Shown here: piece after piece, positions 34,379 to 43,056 of the stretch
Layout: every line of letters starts with the position of its first letter
Position numbering within the stretch: the stretch's first letter is position 1
Assembly: GCA_046349435.1 (NCBI GenBank)
Contig: JAXMCI010000014.1
Span: 123,992-187,991 of the forward strand
Length of the DNA stretch: 64,000 nucleotides
DNA from: JAXMCI01 sp046349435
Lineage (GTDB): Bacteria > Pseudomonadota > Alphaproteobacteria > Dongiales > Dongiaceae
Direction of reading: 5' to 3'
Position numbers and translations under genes: made by a program
Notes under the pieces: generated by a model
Databases searched by the model: none
Told to the model about the DNA's origin: nothing
Seen by the model: only the letters and a program-made list of their open reading frames with translations

Positions 34379-35896
34379 ATGCCCGAGCCGCTGCTCCGGG
34401 CACACGGCATCCGGAAGAGCTTTCCGGGCGTCGACGCGCTCAAGGGCATCGACTTCGACCTCCTCCCCGGCGAGGTGCACGCCCTCGTCGGGGAGAACGG
34501 GGCCGGCAAGAGCACCTTCGTCAACATCCTGACCGGGCTGCAGGCGCGCGACGCCGGCAGCCTCGAGATCCTGGGACGGCCGGCGGCCTTCGACTCGCCG
34601 CGCGACGCGCGGCTGGCGGGCATCCATGTCATCCACCAGGAGCTCTCCTTCGTGCCGCAGCTCGACGTCGCCACCAACCTGGCGCTGGGCTCGCTGCCGC
34701 TGCGCCCGGGGCTGCTCGGGCGTGCCTTCGGCGTGCTCGACCGCGGCGAGATGCGCCGCCGGGCGGAGCGCGCGCTCGCCGCAGCCGGGACGGCGGTCGG
34801 GCCGGAGGCGCTCGCCGGCAGCCTCAGCGTCGCCCAGGCGCAGCTGCTGGAGATCGCCCGCGCGCTGGATGGCGAGTTCCGCATCATCCTGTTCGACGAG
34901 CCGACCTCCTCGCTCGGCCCCGGCGAGCGGGACGAGCTGTTCGTCCAGATCCGCCGCCTGCGCGCCGCCGGCATCGGCATCCTCTACATCTCGCACCGGC
35001 TGGAAGAGGTGCTCGAGCTCTCCGACCGCGTGACGGTGCTGAAGGACGGCGCCGTGGTGGCGAGCGGCCCGACCGCTTCTTTCGACATCGACGGCATCGT
35101 CCGGCTGATGACCGGCCGCGCCGTCGAGGCGGCGTCGCCGCCGCCCGCCGCCGGTGGCGAGGTGGTGCTCGAGGTGCGCGGCCTGTCGAGCCCGCCGGCG
35201 GTCCGCCACGCCGATCTCGTGCTGCGCCGCGGCGAGATCGTCGGGCTCGCCGGGCTGGTCGGCGCCGGCCGCACCGAGCTCGCCCATTGCCTCTACGGCG
35301 CCCGTCCGGTCGCCGCCGGCGAGATCCGCTATCTCGGCCGACCCTTCCGCCCGGAATCGCCGGCCGAGGCGCTCGCCGCCGGCATCGGCTACGCCACCGA
35401 GGACCGCAAGTCGGCCGGCATCTTCCACCTGCTCTCGACCGAGGCGAACATCGCGATCGGCGCCTTCTCGCGGCCGGCCATCGCCCGCGAGATCGCGCAT
35501 CCGCTGCGCGGCATCGACCGGCGCCGGCTGCGCGCGCTGGCCTCCGGCCTGGTGGCGCAGCTGCAGGTTCGCCCGGGCGGCCTCGGGACCCGGGTCGGCA
35601 CGATGAGCGGCGGCAACCAGCAGAAGGTCGTGCTCGCCCGGCTGATCGCCAGCCGGCTGGGCGTGCTCATCCTCGACGAGCCGACCCGCGGCATCGACGT
35701 TGGCGCCAAGGCGCAGATCTGGCAGCTGATCCGCGCGCTGGCCGGCGAGGGGGTGGCGGTGCTCGCCATCTCGTCCGACATTCCCGAGCTGATCGGCAAT
35801 GTCGAGCGGGTGCTGGTGATGCGGCGGGGCATGATCGCGGCGGAGCTGCCCGGCACCGGGCTGGGCGAGGAGCAGGTGATGCGCCATGCCGTCTGA
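34379..35896 (+). CDS. Ribose-type ABC transporter ATPase, two nucleotide-binding domains
   Basis: 505 residues with two NBDs. NBD1: Walker A GENGAGKST, an SLSVAQAQLLEIARAL signature region, Walker B IILFDEPTSSLG and switch ISHRLEE. NBD2: a degenerate P-loop GLVGAGRTE, an intact MSGGNQQKVVLARLIA signature and LILDEPTRGIDVGAK. This asymmetry is normal for RbsA/MglA ATPases. It follows the binding protein by 20 bases and its last codons overlap the permease start by 11 bases. Confidence 0.93.
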   Translation: MPEPLLRAHGIRKSFPGVDALKGIDFDLLPGEVHALVGENGAGKSTFVNILTGLQARDAGSLEILGRPAAFDSPRDARLAGIHVIHQELSFVPQLDVATNLALGSLPLRPGLLGRAFGVLDRGEMRRRAERALAAAGTAVGPEALAGSLSVAQAQLLEIARALDGEFRIILFDEPTSSLGPGERDELFVQIRRLRAAGIGILYISHRLEEVLELSDRVTVLKDGAVVASGPTASFDIDGIVRLMTGRAVEAASPPPAAGGEVVLEVRGLSSPPAVRHADLVLRRGEIVGLAGLVGAGRTELAHCLYGARPVAAGEIRYLGRPFRPESPAEALAAGIGYATEDRKSAGIFHLLSTEANIAIGAFSRPAIAREIAHPLRGIDRRRLRALASGLVAQLQVRPGGLGTRVGTMSGGNQQKVVLARLIASRLGVLILDEPTRGIDVGAKAQIWQLIRALAGEGVAVLAISSDIPELIGNVERVLVMRRGMIAAELPGTGLGEEQVMRHAV

Positions 35897-36908
35897 GTCC
35901 GCGGCGCCGGCCCCGCGTCGCGGCGGCGCCGCGGCCGCGGGACGGCTGCGGGCCCTGATCCGCGTCAGCAGCGTCTACATCGCGCTGCTCGTCATCTCGG
36001 CCGGGCTGTCGCTCGTCTCGCCCTTCTTCCTGACCCCGGCCAACCTGCTCAACGTGCTGCTGCAGGCGGCCACCGTGTCGATCATCGCGGCCGGCTTCAC
36101 CGTGGTGCTGATCGCCGGCGAGATCGACCTCTCGATCGGCTCGCTGATCGGCATGACCGGCTCGGTGGCGGCGGTGCTGGTCATCCAGCTGGGCTATCCG
36201 ATCCTGATCGGGATCGCCGCCGGGCTGCTCGCCGGGCTGCTGGCCGGCCTCTTCAACGGGCTGGTCACCATCGTCTTCCAGATCCCGTCCTTCGTCGTCA
36301 CGCTCGCCATGCTCGGCATGGCCCAGGGCGCCGGGCTGCTGCTGACCAACGGCCGGCCCGTCTCGGGCTTCCCCGATGCCTATGCGGCGATCGGCCAGGG
36401 CAGGATCGGGCCGATCCCGCTGCCGATCGTCATCGCGCTGGTCGTCTATATCGCCATCCACCTGCTGCTGACCCGGACCCGGTTCGGCGTCGAGGTCTAT
36501 GCCGCGGGCGGCAGCCGGCGCGCCGCCGAGATGGCCGGCATCCGCGTCAGCCGGGTGGTCATCGCCAGCTTCGTCATCAGCGGCCTGTGCGGCGCCATCG
36601 CCGGCATCGTGCTGAGCGCGCGGCTCGATGCGGGCAACGGCAATTTCGGGGCCGGCAACCTGCTCGACGCCGTCGCCGCGGCCGTAGTCGGCGGCACCTC
36701 GCTGACGGGTGGCGTCGGCTCGGTGGTCGGCACGCTGGCCGGCGTGCTGATCATCTCGGTGATCCGCAACGGGCTGGTGCTGCTCAACGTCCAGGCGTTC
36801 TGGCAGCAGGTCGCGGTCGGCGCCATCATCGTGCTGGCGGTGGTCATCAACCAGGCGGTGCGCGGCGAGTTCCGCTGGTCCTCGGTCCGCCGCGCGCTGA
36901 AGCGCTGA
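35886..36908 (+). CDS. Ribose-type ABC transporter permease
   Basis: 340 residues, about eight to ten membrane helices. The RbsC/XylH pattern is clear: FFLTPANLLNVLLQAATVSIIAAGFTVVLIAGEIDLSIGSLIG, then IPSFVVTLAMLGMAQGAGLLLTNGRPV and YAAGGSRRAAEMAGIRVSRVV, with VGGTSLTGGVGSVVGTLAGV near the C-terminus. The ATG at 35886 overlaps the ATPase gene. Probably works as a homodimer with the upstream ATPase and binding protein. Confidence 0.93.
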   Translation: MPSESAAPAPRRGGAAAAGRLRALIRVSSVYIALLVISAGLSLVSPFFLTPANLLNVLLQAATVSIIAAGFTVVLIAGEIDLSIGSLIGMTGSVAAVLVIQLGYPILIGIAAGLLAGLLAGLFNGLVTIVFQIPSFVVTLAMLGMAQGAGLLLTNGRPVSGFPDAYAAIGQGRIGPIPLPIVIALVVYIAIHLLLTRTRFGVEVYAAGGSRRAAEMAGIRVSRVVIASFVISGLCGAIAGIVLSARLDAGNGNFGAGNLLDAVAAAVVGGTSLTGGVGSVVGTLAGVLIISVIRNGLVLLNVQAFWQQVAVGAIIVLAVVINQAVRGEFRWSSVRRALKR

Positions 36909-36922
36909 CAGGGAGCGATCCG

Positions 36923-37783
36923 ATGGAGCAAGCCGCCGAGCGCCTGACCATCGCCGCCGTCAGCCTGCCCGCCGGGCGCGACCCGGCCCGCAACCTGCAG
37001 CGGGTCTGCGCCATCGCCCGGGAGCAGGCGCGCGCCGGCGCCGGGCTGATCGTCTTCCCGGAATGCGCGGTGCAGGGCTATCCGCTCGGGCTCGGCGCGC
37101 CGGACCTCGACCAGTACGAGCACCATGCCCGCTTCGCCGAGCCGATCCCGGGCCCGGCGACGGCGGCGCTGCAGGCGGCGCTGGCCGGCTCGCCGGCGGT
37201 CGCCGCCCTCGGCCTCACCGAGCAGCCGGACGAGCGCCGCGGCGAGGCCGGCCGGCTCTACAACGCGGTGGCGCTGGTCGGCGCCGAGGGCGTCGTCGCG
37301 CGCTACCGCAAGATCCACACCGGCGGCGTCGAGAAGTGCCTGTGGAACCGCGGCGACCGCTGGGTGGTGGCCGACAGCGGCGCCGGCCGGCTCGGGCTGC
37401 TGATCTGCTACGACCTGGTGTTTCCCGAGGCGGCGCGCAGCCTGGCGCTGGGCGGCGCCGAGATCCTGGTGATGTCGACCGCCTGGGCCAATGCCGCCGA
37501 CCCGACCTTCGCCCGCGGCTACGACCTGCTCACCCGGGCCCGCGCCCTGGAGAACCAGCTCTTCCTGGTGTCCGCCAACCTCGTCGACGGGCCGGCCCCC
37601 GGCTTCCACGGCCACAGCCGCATCGTCGACCCGACCGGCCAGGTGATCGCCGAGTCGGCCGGGGAGGGGGTGGCGCTGGCGACGATCGCGCTCCGCGCCG
37701 ACCTCGTCCGCTTCCGCGCCCGCAGCTGGTTCGGGCAGGTCTTCCTGCGCGACCGCGAGCCCTCGACCTATGCCGCCGGCTGA
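36923..37783 (+). CDS. Nitrilase-superfamily amidohydrolase
   Basis: 286 residues. The Glu-Lys-Cys catalytic triad is visible: LIVFPECAVQGYPLG (Glu), VARYRKIHTGGVEK (Lys) and LGLLICYDLVFPEAARSLAL (Cys). Members hydrolyse carbon-nitrogen bonds of amides, N-carbamoyl amino acids or nitriles. It is translationally close to the permease (14 bases) and overlaps the enolase gene by 14 bases. With HyuAB opposite, a likely role is to hydrolyse an N-carbamoyl or amide product. The exact reaction is inferred from context only. Confidence 0.87.
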   Translation: MEQAAERLTIAAVSLPAGRDPARNLQRVCAIAREQARAGAGLIVFPECAVQGYPLGLGAPDLDQYEHHARFAEPIPGPATAALQAALAGSPAVAALGLTEQPDERRGEAGRLYNAVALVGAEGVVARYRKIHTGGVEKCLWNRGDRWVVADSGAGRLGLLICYDLVFPEAARSLALGGAEILVMSTAWANAADPTFARGYDLLTRARALENQLFLVSANLVDGPAPGFHGHSRIVDPTGQVIAESAGEGVALATIALRADLVRFRARSWFGQVFLRDREPSTYAAG

Positions 37784-38924
37784 GAGCGGCGCGGCCGGGC
37801 TGCGCATCGCAAACGTCACCGCGCGGGCGGTGCGGGTGCCGATCACCCGCCCGGCGGTGATGTCGGGCGCGGTGCGCAGCCAGGTCACCCGCACCATCGT
37901 CGAGATCGCCACCGAAGGCGGGCTCGCCGGCATCGGCGAGACCCGCGGCGAGCCGGCGGCAGCGGCGATCAACCAGCGCTTCGCGCCGGCGCTGGCCGGC
38001 TGCAGCGCGACCGACCGCCACGCCGCCCGGGCCCGCTGCCTGCCGGCCCGGATCGACTGGGGCCTCGCCCCGGAGCAGCGGCTCGACCTGATGGCCTTCT
38101 CGGCGGTCGAGATGGCGCTCTGGGACCTGCTCGGCAAGGCCTGCGGGCTGCCGGTCTACGCCCTACTCGGCGGCCCCGCGCGCGAGCGCGCGCCCTTCGT
38201 CGCCTATCTCTACGGCGCCGGTGCCGAGCCCGGCCGCGGCGAGGCCGACATCCCCAGCCTGACCGCCGACCTCGCCGCCCGGCGCATCGCCGAGACCGGC
38301 AGCGGGCTGCTCGAGCTCAAGGTCGGCATCCATTCGCCGGCCTGCGACGCCGCCACGGTCAGGCGGGTGCGCGAGGCCCTCGGGCCGGCGGTCGGCATCG
38401 CGCTCGACGCCAACATGGGCATGAGCCTGGCCGCGTCGCGCGCCTTCCTCGACGCCGCCGCGCCCTGCGGCATCGAGAATTTCGAGGAGCCGACGCCGCG
38501 GCTGGCCGACTATCCCCGGCTGCAGGACGAGTACCGGATCGCCACCTCGACGCACTGCACCGAGCTCGACCTGCTGGCCCACGCCGCGCACGGCCGCGCG
38601 CCGATCGACGCGGTGGTCAGCGACCTACATTATCACGGCGGCATCGGCCCGATCCGCGACCTCGCGGCGGCCGCCACGGCGCGGGGCCACCGCTTCTGGC
38701 TGCGCTCGAGCTGGGAGCTCGGCATCTCCTGGGCCGCGATGTGCCACGTCGCGCTCGCCACCCCGGCGATCGAACGTCCCTCCCAGGGCCTCATCGACCT
38801 CGTCGCCGACGACCTGGTCGAGGGCGAGCCCTGGCTGCTGCGCGACGGCGGCGTGCGCCCGCCCGACCGGCCGGGCCTCGGCGTCGCGCTCGACCGCGCC
38901 GCCCTGGAGCGCTACGCGATCTGA
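37770..38924 (+). CDS. Enolase-superfamily dehydratase/racemase (mandelate racemase-like)
   Basis: 384 residues. It has the N-terminal capping domain (VRVPITRPAVMSGAVRSQVTRTIVEIATEGG) and the barrel: WDLLGKACGLPVYALLGG, the Lys of LLELKVGIHS, Asp of IALDANMGMS and Glu of GIENFEEPTPRLADY as catalytic base and metal ligands. Layout is closest to glucarate dehydratase-like proteins. Two positions depart from that group: the third metal ligand Asn aligns with Ser (IATSTHCTELD), and the His of the late barrel motif is Arg (FWLRSSWELGIS). So it may do a different reaction. It is last in the transporter operon. Confidence 0.8.
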   Translation: MPPAESGAAGLRIANVTARAVRVPITRPAVMSGAVRSQVTRTIVEIATEGGLAGIGETRGEPAAAAINQRFAPALAGCSATDRHAARARCLPARIDWGLAPEQRLDLMAFSAVEMALWDLLGKACGLPVYALLGGPARERAPFVAYLYGAGAEPGRGEADIPSLTADLAARRIAETGSGLLELKVGIHSPACDAATVRRVREALGPAVGIALDANMGMSLAASRAFLDAAAPCGIENFEEPTPRLADYPRLQDEYRIATSTHCTELDLLAHAAHGRAPIDAVVSDLHYHGGIGPIRDLAAAATARGHRFWLRSSWELGISWAAMCHVALATPAIERPSQGLIDLVADDLVEGEPWLLRDGGVRPPDRPGLGVALDRAALERYAI

Positions 38925-38938
38925 GGCGGGCTGGCGCC

Positions 38939-39928
38939 CTAAGCCGGCTTGACCGGCCGGCCCGTGCGCGAGCTCTCCAGCGCCGCCTCGGCCAGCGCCA
39001 GCGCGGCGCGGCCGTCGCCGCCGGTGGGGCTCGGCGCCTCGCCCTTGGCGAGCGCGGCCAGGAAGTGGTCGAGCTCGGCCCGGTAGGCCTCGGCGTAGCG
39101 CTCGAGGAAGAAATGCAGCGGCTTGTCGCGGGCGACGCCGGTCGCGGTCGCGCGCTCCACCGTGGTCGGGGTGCGGTTCTCGGCGCGCAGCATGCCGCCC
39201 GAGCCGAAGGCCTCGACGCGCTGGTCGTAGCCGTAGACGGCGCGCCGGCTGTTCGAGATCTGGGCGATGGCGCCGGACTTCGTGCGCAGCACGACGACCG
39301 CCGTGTCGATGTCGCCGGCCTGGCCGATCGCCGGGTCGACCAGGCAGCTCGCCGTGGCGTAGACCTCGATCGGGTCCTCGCCCAGGATCCAGCGGGCGAG
39401 GTCGAAATCGTGGATCATCATGTCGCGGAAGAGGCCGCCCGAGACCTTGATGTAGGCGAGCGGCGGCGGGCCGGGGTCGCGGCTGGTGATGGCGAGCAGC
39501 TCGAGCCGGCCGATGGCGCCGCCGGCGAGCTCCTTGCGCAGCGTCGCGAAGCTCGGGTCGAAGCGGCGGTTGAAGCCGATCAGCAGCGGCACGCCGGCCT
39601 TCCCGGCCACCGCCAGGCAGGCATCGACCCGCTTCAGGTCGAGATCGACCGGCTTCTCGCAGAAGATCGCCTTGCCCGCCCGGGCGGCGCGCTCGATCAG
39701 GTCGGCGTGCGTGTCGGTCGAGCTGGCGATCAGCACCGCGTCGACGGCCGGGTCGGCGAGCGCCGTCTCGGTGTCGGCCACGGCGGCGCCGTACCGCCCC
39801 GCCAGGTCCTCGGCCGCGGCGCGGTTGACGTCGACCACGTAGCGCAGCCGGGCGTCGGTGCGAGCCGCGATGTTGGCGGCGTGGATCTGGCCGATGCGGC
39901 CGGCGCCGAACTGGCTGAAGGTCACCAT
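38939..39928 (-). CDS. iolG: Inositol 2-dehydrogenase (Gfo/Idh/MocA family)
   Basis: 329 residues. An NAD-binding Rossmann motif FGAGRIGQIHAANI, then the Lys of CEKPVDLDLKRVD, IGFNRRFDPSFATLR and the catalytic His region DMMIHDFDLARWILGE. These match IolG/MocA, which oxidises myo-inositol to scyllo-inosose. It is divergent from iolB and iolC. The start at 39928 has AGGGGGAA five bases upstream. Related Gfo/Idh enzymes on other polyols cannot be fully excluded, but the iol neighbours strongly support inositol. Confidence 0.88.
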   Translation of the reverse strand: MVTFSQFGAGRIGQIHAANIAARTDARLRYVVDVNRAAAEDLAGRYGAAVADTETALADPAVDAVLIASSTDTHADLIERAARAGKAIFCEKPVDLDLKRVDACLAVAGKAGVPLLIGFNRRFDPSFATLRKELAGGAIGRLELLAITSRDPGPPPLAYIKVSGGLFRDMMIHDFDLARWILGEDPIEVYATASCLVDPAIGQAGDIDTAVVVLRTKSGAIAQISNSRRAVYGYDQRVEAFGSGGMLRAENRTPTTVERATATGVARDKPLHFFLERYAEAYRAELDHFLAALAKGEAPSPTGGDGRAALALAEAALESSRTGRPVKPA

Positions 39929-40064
39929 GGGCGTTCCCCCTGGGCGGGTCTGGCACCGCGGGCCGGCGGCCCGCAGGCAATGAGGCGCGAAAAAATCCCT
40001 GTTCTTTTTGCAGGGGTCAACTAAAACTTTCGTTCCATTTTCGCCTGCCTTCAGGGAGGTCCCC
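39929..40064. promoter_or_regulatory. Divergent iolG / iolBC control region
   Basis: An A/T-rich patch in an otherwise G+C-rich gap, with runs of A and T (39988-40019), then CTTTCGTTCCATTTTCG. The eight-mer CGTTCCAT (40031-40038) also occurs at 23533-23540, just upstream of the frameshifted RpiR regulator. Inositol regulators of alphaproteobacteria (IolR, RpiR family) bind GGAA/TTCC-type sites. So this may be an IolR site, though a single eight-base match is weak evidence. Confidence 0.4.
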
Positions 40065-40883
40065 ATGGCCCTGCACCTCACCGACAACCGGGCCGGATTC
40101 CCGCACGGCCTGACCGAGGTCACCCGGCTCGGCGAGCCCGAGGACGACACCGGCATCGCCTTTTCCGTGCTGCGGCTCTCGGCCGGCGAGAGCTGGTCGA
40201 CGACGCCGAAGGGCGAGACCGCCTTCATGCTGATGGCCGGCAGCGCCCGGCTGAGCGCGGCCGGCGAGACGCAGGTCTTCACTCGCCGCTCGCTGTTCGA
40301 CGAGAGCCCGAGCGCGCTGCACGTCGCGGCCGGCGAGCGCGTCGAGATCCGCGGCGAGAGCGACTGCGAGCTGACCCTCTACGCCACGGCGAACGCCGCG
40401 ACGTTCCCGGCCCGCTTCTACCCGGCCTCGGCGACCGCCAACGAGCATCGCGGCAAGGGCCAGGTCGGCGGCGCCTGCCTGCGCTTCGTGCGCACCATCT
40501 TCGACCGGCGCAACGCGCCCGAGGCGGCCGAGCTGGTGCTGGGCGAGGTCATCACCATGCCGGGCCGCTGGTCGAGCTACCCGCCGCACCACCACCCCCA
40601 GCCGGAGATCTACCACTACCGCTTCACCGATCCGCGCGGCTTCGGCCATGCCGAGCTCGGCGACACCGTGCTCAAGGTGCGCAACAACGACACGGTGAAG
40701 ATCTTCGACGGCTTCGACCATGCGCAGTGCGCGGCGCCGGGCTACGGCATGTACTACGCCTGGGTGATCCGCCACCTGCCGGACCGGCCCTACACCATCC
40801 CGGAGTTCACCGCCGAGCATTCCTGGACGATGGAGAAGGACGCTCGCTTCTGGTGGCCGGCGGAGCTCGAGCCCTATGGCTGA
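40065..40883 (+). CDS. iolB: 5-deoxy-glucuronate isomerase
   Basis: 272 residues, a double cupin. The second cupin carries the metal-binding set SYPPHHHPQPEIYHYRFTDPRGFGHAE, and the late DGFDHAQCAAPGYGMYYAWVIRHLPDRPY is diagnostic of the KduI/IolB family. It converts 5-deoxy-D-glucuronate to 2-deoxy-5-keto-D-gluconate in inositol breakdown. The start at 40065 follows GGGAGG. The stop overlaps iolC by eight bases, so the two are coupled. Confidence 0.93.
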   Translation: MALHLTDNRAGFPHGLTEVTRLGEPEDDTGIAFSVLRLSAGESWSTTPKGETAFMLMAGSARLSAAGETQVFTRRSLFDESPSALHVAAGERVEIRGESDCELTLYATANAATFPARFYPASATANEHRGKGQVGGACLRFVRTIFDRRNAPEAAELVLGEVITMPGRWSSYPPHHHPQPEIYHYRFTDPRGFGHAELGDTVLKVRNNDTVKIFDGFDHAQCAAPGYGMYYAWVIRHLPDRPYTIPEFTAEHSWTMEKDARFWWPAELEPYG

Positions 40884-42771
40884 GCCGACCCTCGACCTGA
40901 TCTGCATCGGCCGCGCCGCGGTCGATTTCTACGGCGAGCAGATCGGCGGCCGGCTGGAGGACATGACCTCCTTCGCCAAGTATCTCGGCGGCTGCGCCGC
41001 CAACATCGCCTTCGGCACCGCCCGGCTCGGGCTGAAGTCGTCGATGCTGTCGCGGGTCGGCGACGAGCATATGGGCCGCTTCGTGCGCGAGGCGCTGGCC
41101 GGCGAGGGGGTCGATGTCGGCCACCTCGCGACCGACCCGCGGCGGCTGACCGGGCTGGTGGTGCTCGGGGTGCGCGACCGCGAGCACTTCCCGCTGATCT
41201 TCTACCGCGAGAACTGCGCCGACATGGCGCTCTCGGAGGAGGATCTCGACGCCGGGTACGTGGCCAGCGCCAAGGCAGTGCTGATCACCGGCACGCACCT
41301 CTCGCAGCCCGGCCCGGCGGCGGCCTGCTTCAAGGCCGCCCGCCTGGCGCGCGACGCCGGGCGCAAGGTGATCTTCGACATCGACTACCGGCCGGTGCTG
41401 TGGGGCCTGACCGGCCATGGCCGCGGCGAGGACCGCTACGTCGCCGCCAAGGCGGTGACCGACCGGCTGCAGCAGCTGCTGCCGCTCTGCGACCTCATCG
41501 TCGGCACCGAGGAGGAGGTGGCGATCGCCGGCGGCGACGACCGGGCGCTGCCCTCGCTGGCCGCCATCCGCCGCGCCAGCCAGGCGCTGATCGTGATGAA
41601 GCGCGGGCCGCTCGGCTGCGTCATGTTCGAGGGCGCCATCCCCGCCCGGATCGAGGACGGGCTGGTGGTCGAGGGCTTCCCGGTCGAGGTCTTCAACGTG
41701 CTCGGCGCCGGCGACGCCTTCATGAGCGGCTTCCTCTCCGGCTGGCTGCGCGGCCGGCCGCTGACCGAGTGCGCCGCGCGGGCCAATGCCTGCGGCGCGC
41801 TGGTGGTGGCGCGCCACGGCTGCGCGCCGGCGATGCCGGACGAGCGCGAGCTCGCCGACTATCTCGCCCGCCGCCAGGCGGTCGGCCGCCAGCCGCGCCA
41901 CGATGCGCGCCTGTCGGAGCTGCACTGGCTGGCCGGGCGCAAGCGCGACTGGCCGGAGGTGGCGGCGCTCGCCTTCGACCACCGCGTCCAGCTCGAGCAG
42001 GCGGCGGCGAAGGCCGGCGCCGAGCCATCGCGCATCCCCGCCTTCAAGGACCTGGTCGGCCGGGCGCTGGAGCGCGCCGGGGCCGGCGTGCCCGGCGCCG
42101 GCGCGCTGATCGACGACCGCTACGGCCAGGCCGTGCTCGACCGGATGACCGGCGAGGGCTGGTGGCTGGCGCGGCCCGTCGAGCGGCCGGGCAGCCTGCC
42201 GCTGGCCTTCGAGCACGGCCCCGACATCGCCCTCACGCTGCGCGCCTGGCCGGCCGAGCACATCGCCAAGTGCCTCGTCTTCCACCATCCCGACGATCCC
42301 CGCCGGGCGCAGCAGGAGGAGAGCCTGCGCGCCCTCCAGGCCGCCTGCCGGGCGACCTCGCGCGAGCTGCTGCTCGAGGTCATCCCGCCGCGCGAGCGGG
42401 CCGGCGAGCCCGACGCCGTGCGGCGTGCCGTCGAGGCGCTCTACCAGGCCGGGCTCAAGCCCGACTGGTGGAAGCTGCCGCCGCCCGACGCGCAGGGCTG
42501 GCCGGCGCTCGAGGCGGCGATCGACTCCGGCGACCCCGACTGCCGCGGCGTGCTGCTGCTCGGCCTCGACCAGCCCGAGGCGGAGCTGAAGCGCGCCTTC
42601 GACGCCGCCGCCGGCCGCCGCCTCTGCCGCGGCTTCGCCATCGGCCGCAGCGTCTTCATGCCCGCCGCCGAGGCCTGGCTCGCCGGCCGCATCGACGACG
42701 AAGCCGCCATCGCCACGATCGCCGAGAGCTACCGGCGCCTCGTCGCGCTGTGGCGCGCGCGGGGGACTTAG
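40876..42771 (+). CDS. iolC: 5-dehydro-2-deoxygluconokinase fused to DUF2090 domain
   Basis: 631 residues. Residues 1-330 are a PfkB-type sugar kinase: LICIGRAAVDFYGEQIGGRLEDMTSFAKYLGGCAANIAFG at the start and NVLGAGDAFMSGFLSGWLRG (anion hole and catalytic Asp). Residues ~335-631 are DUF2090, a TIM-barrel similar to IolJ-type aldolases. The kinase phosphorylates 2-deoxy-5-keto-gluconate. The fused domain may cleave the product. This fused form is common in alphaproteobacteria. No iolD, iolE or iolA is in the window, so the pathway must be completed elsewhere. Confidence 0.93.
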   Translation: MAEPTLDLICIGRAAVDFYGEQIGGRLEDMTSFAKYLGGCAANIAFGTARLGLKSSMLSRVGDEHMGRFVREALAGEGVDVGHLATDPRRLTGLVVLGVRDREHFPLIFYRENCADMALSEEDLDAGYVASAKAVLITGTHLSQPGPAAACFKAARLARDAGRKVIFDIDYRPVLWGLTGHGRGEDRYVAAKAVTDRLQQLLPLCDLIVGTEEEVAIAGGDDRALPSLAAIRRASQALIVMKRGPLGCVMFEGAIPARIEDGLVVEGFPVEVFNVLGAGDAFMSGFLSGWLRGRPLTECAARANACGALVVARHGCAPAMPDERELADYLARRQAVGRQPRHDARLSELHWLAGRKRDWPEVAALAFDHRVQLEQAAAKAGAEPSRIPAFKDLVGRALERAGAGVPGAGALIDDRYGQAVLDRMTGEGWWLARPVERPGSLPLAFEHGPDIALTLRAWPAEHIAKCLVFHHPDDPRRAQQEESLRALQAACRATSRELLLEVIPPRERAGEPDAVRRAVEALYQAGLKPDWWKLPPPDAQGWPALEAAIDSGDPDCRGVLLLGLDQPEAELKRAFDAAAGRRLCRGFAIGRSVFMPAAEAWLAGRIDDEAAIATIAESYRRLVALWRARGT

Positions 42772-42806
42772 CCCAGGCATATCGCCCCGTGGCAGGCGCC
42801 GCAGGG

Positions 42807-42872
42807 CTCACGCGAAGGCGCGAAGCCGCGAAATCTTCAAGAGTCCCTTCTCGGCCTTCGCGGGCGCCAAGC
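42807..42872. repeat. CGGAG-rich palindromic intergenic repeat, copy 3 (variant)
   Basis: CTCACGCGAAGGCGCGAAGC on the left and CGGCCTTCGCGGGCGCCAAG on the right. It is a diverged form with GCGAAG in place of GCGGAG. It lies 17 bases before copy 4. Confidence 0.6.
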
Positions 42873-42889
42873 GGCTGCCGCCGCAAGGA

Positions 42890-42960
42890 TTCACGCGGAG
42901 CCGCGGAGGACGCGGAGGATCGCGCGTGTTCTCCGCGCCCTCCGCGCCTCCGCGTGAGTC
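42890..42960. repeat. CGGAG-rich palindromic intergenic repeat, copy 4
   Basis: TTCACGCGGAGCCGCGGAGG on the left and CCTCCGCGCCTCCGCGTGAG on the right, nearly identical to copy 2 in its arms. It lies between iolC and the following MFS gene, in a 285-base gap that otherwise holds only copy 3 and a likely promoter. Confidence 0.75.
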
Positions 42961-43056
42961 ATTTTCCGGTCTCCCCCCCGCACCGGCGCATGAGAGTTTT
43001 CACGCGTTCGGGTATTCTCCGCACTTCAGATCTCGCATCCCGAAGGATCCTGCCCG

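Noticed and set aside
29775..34403. A very long open frame on the minus strand extending past the hyuA start
   Set aside because: Upstream of 31847 it runs over the FAD oxidoreductase gene and then the opposite-strand binding-protein gene in wrong phase, with Arg/Ala/Gly-rich low-complexity translation. High G+C keeps such frames open.
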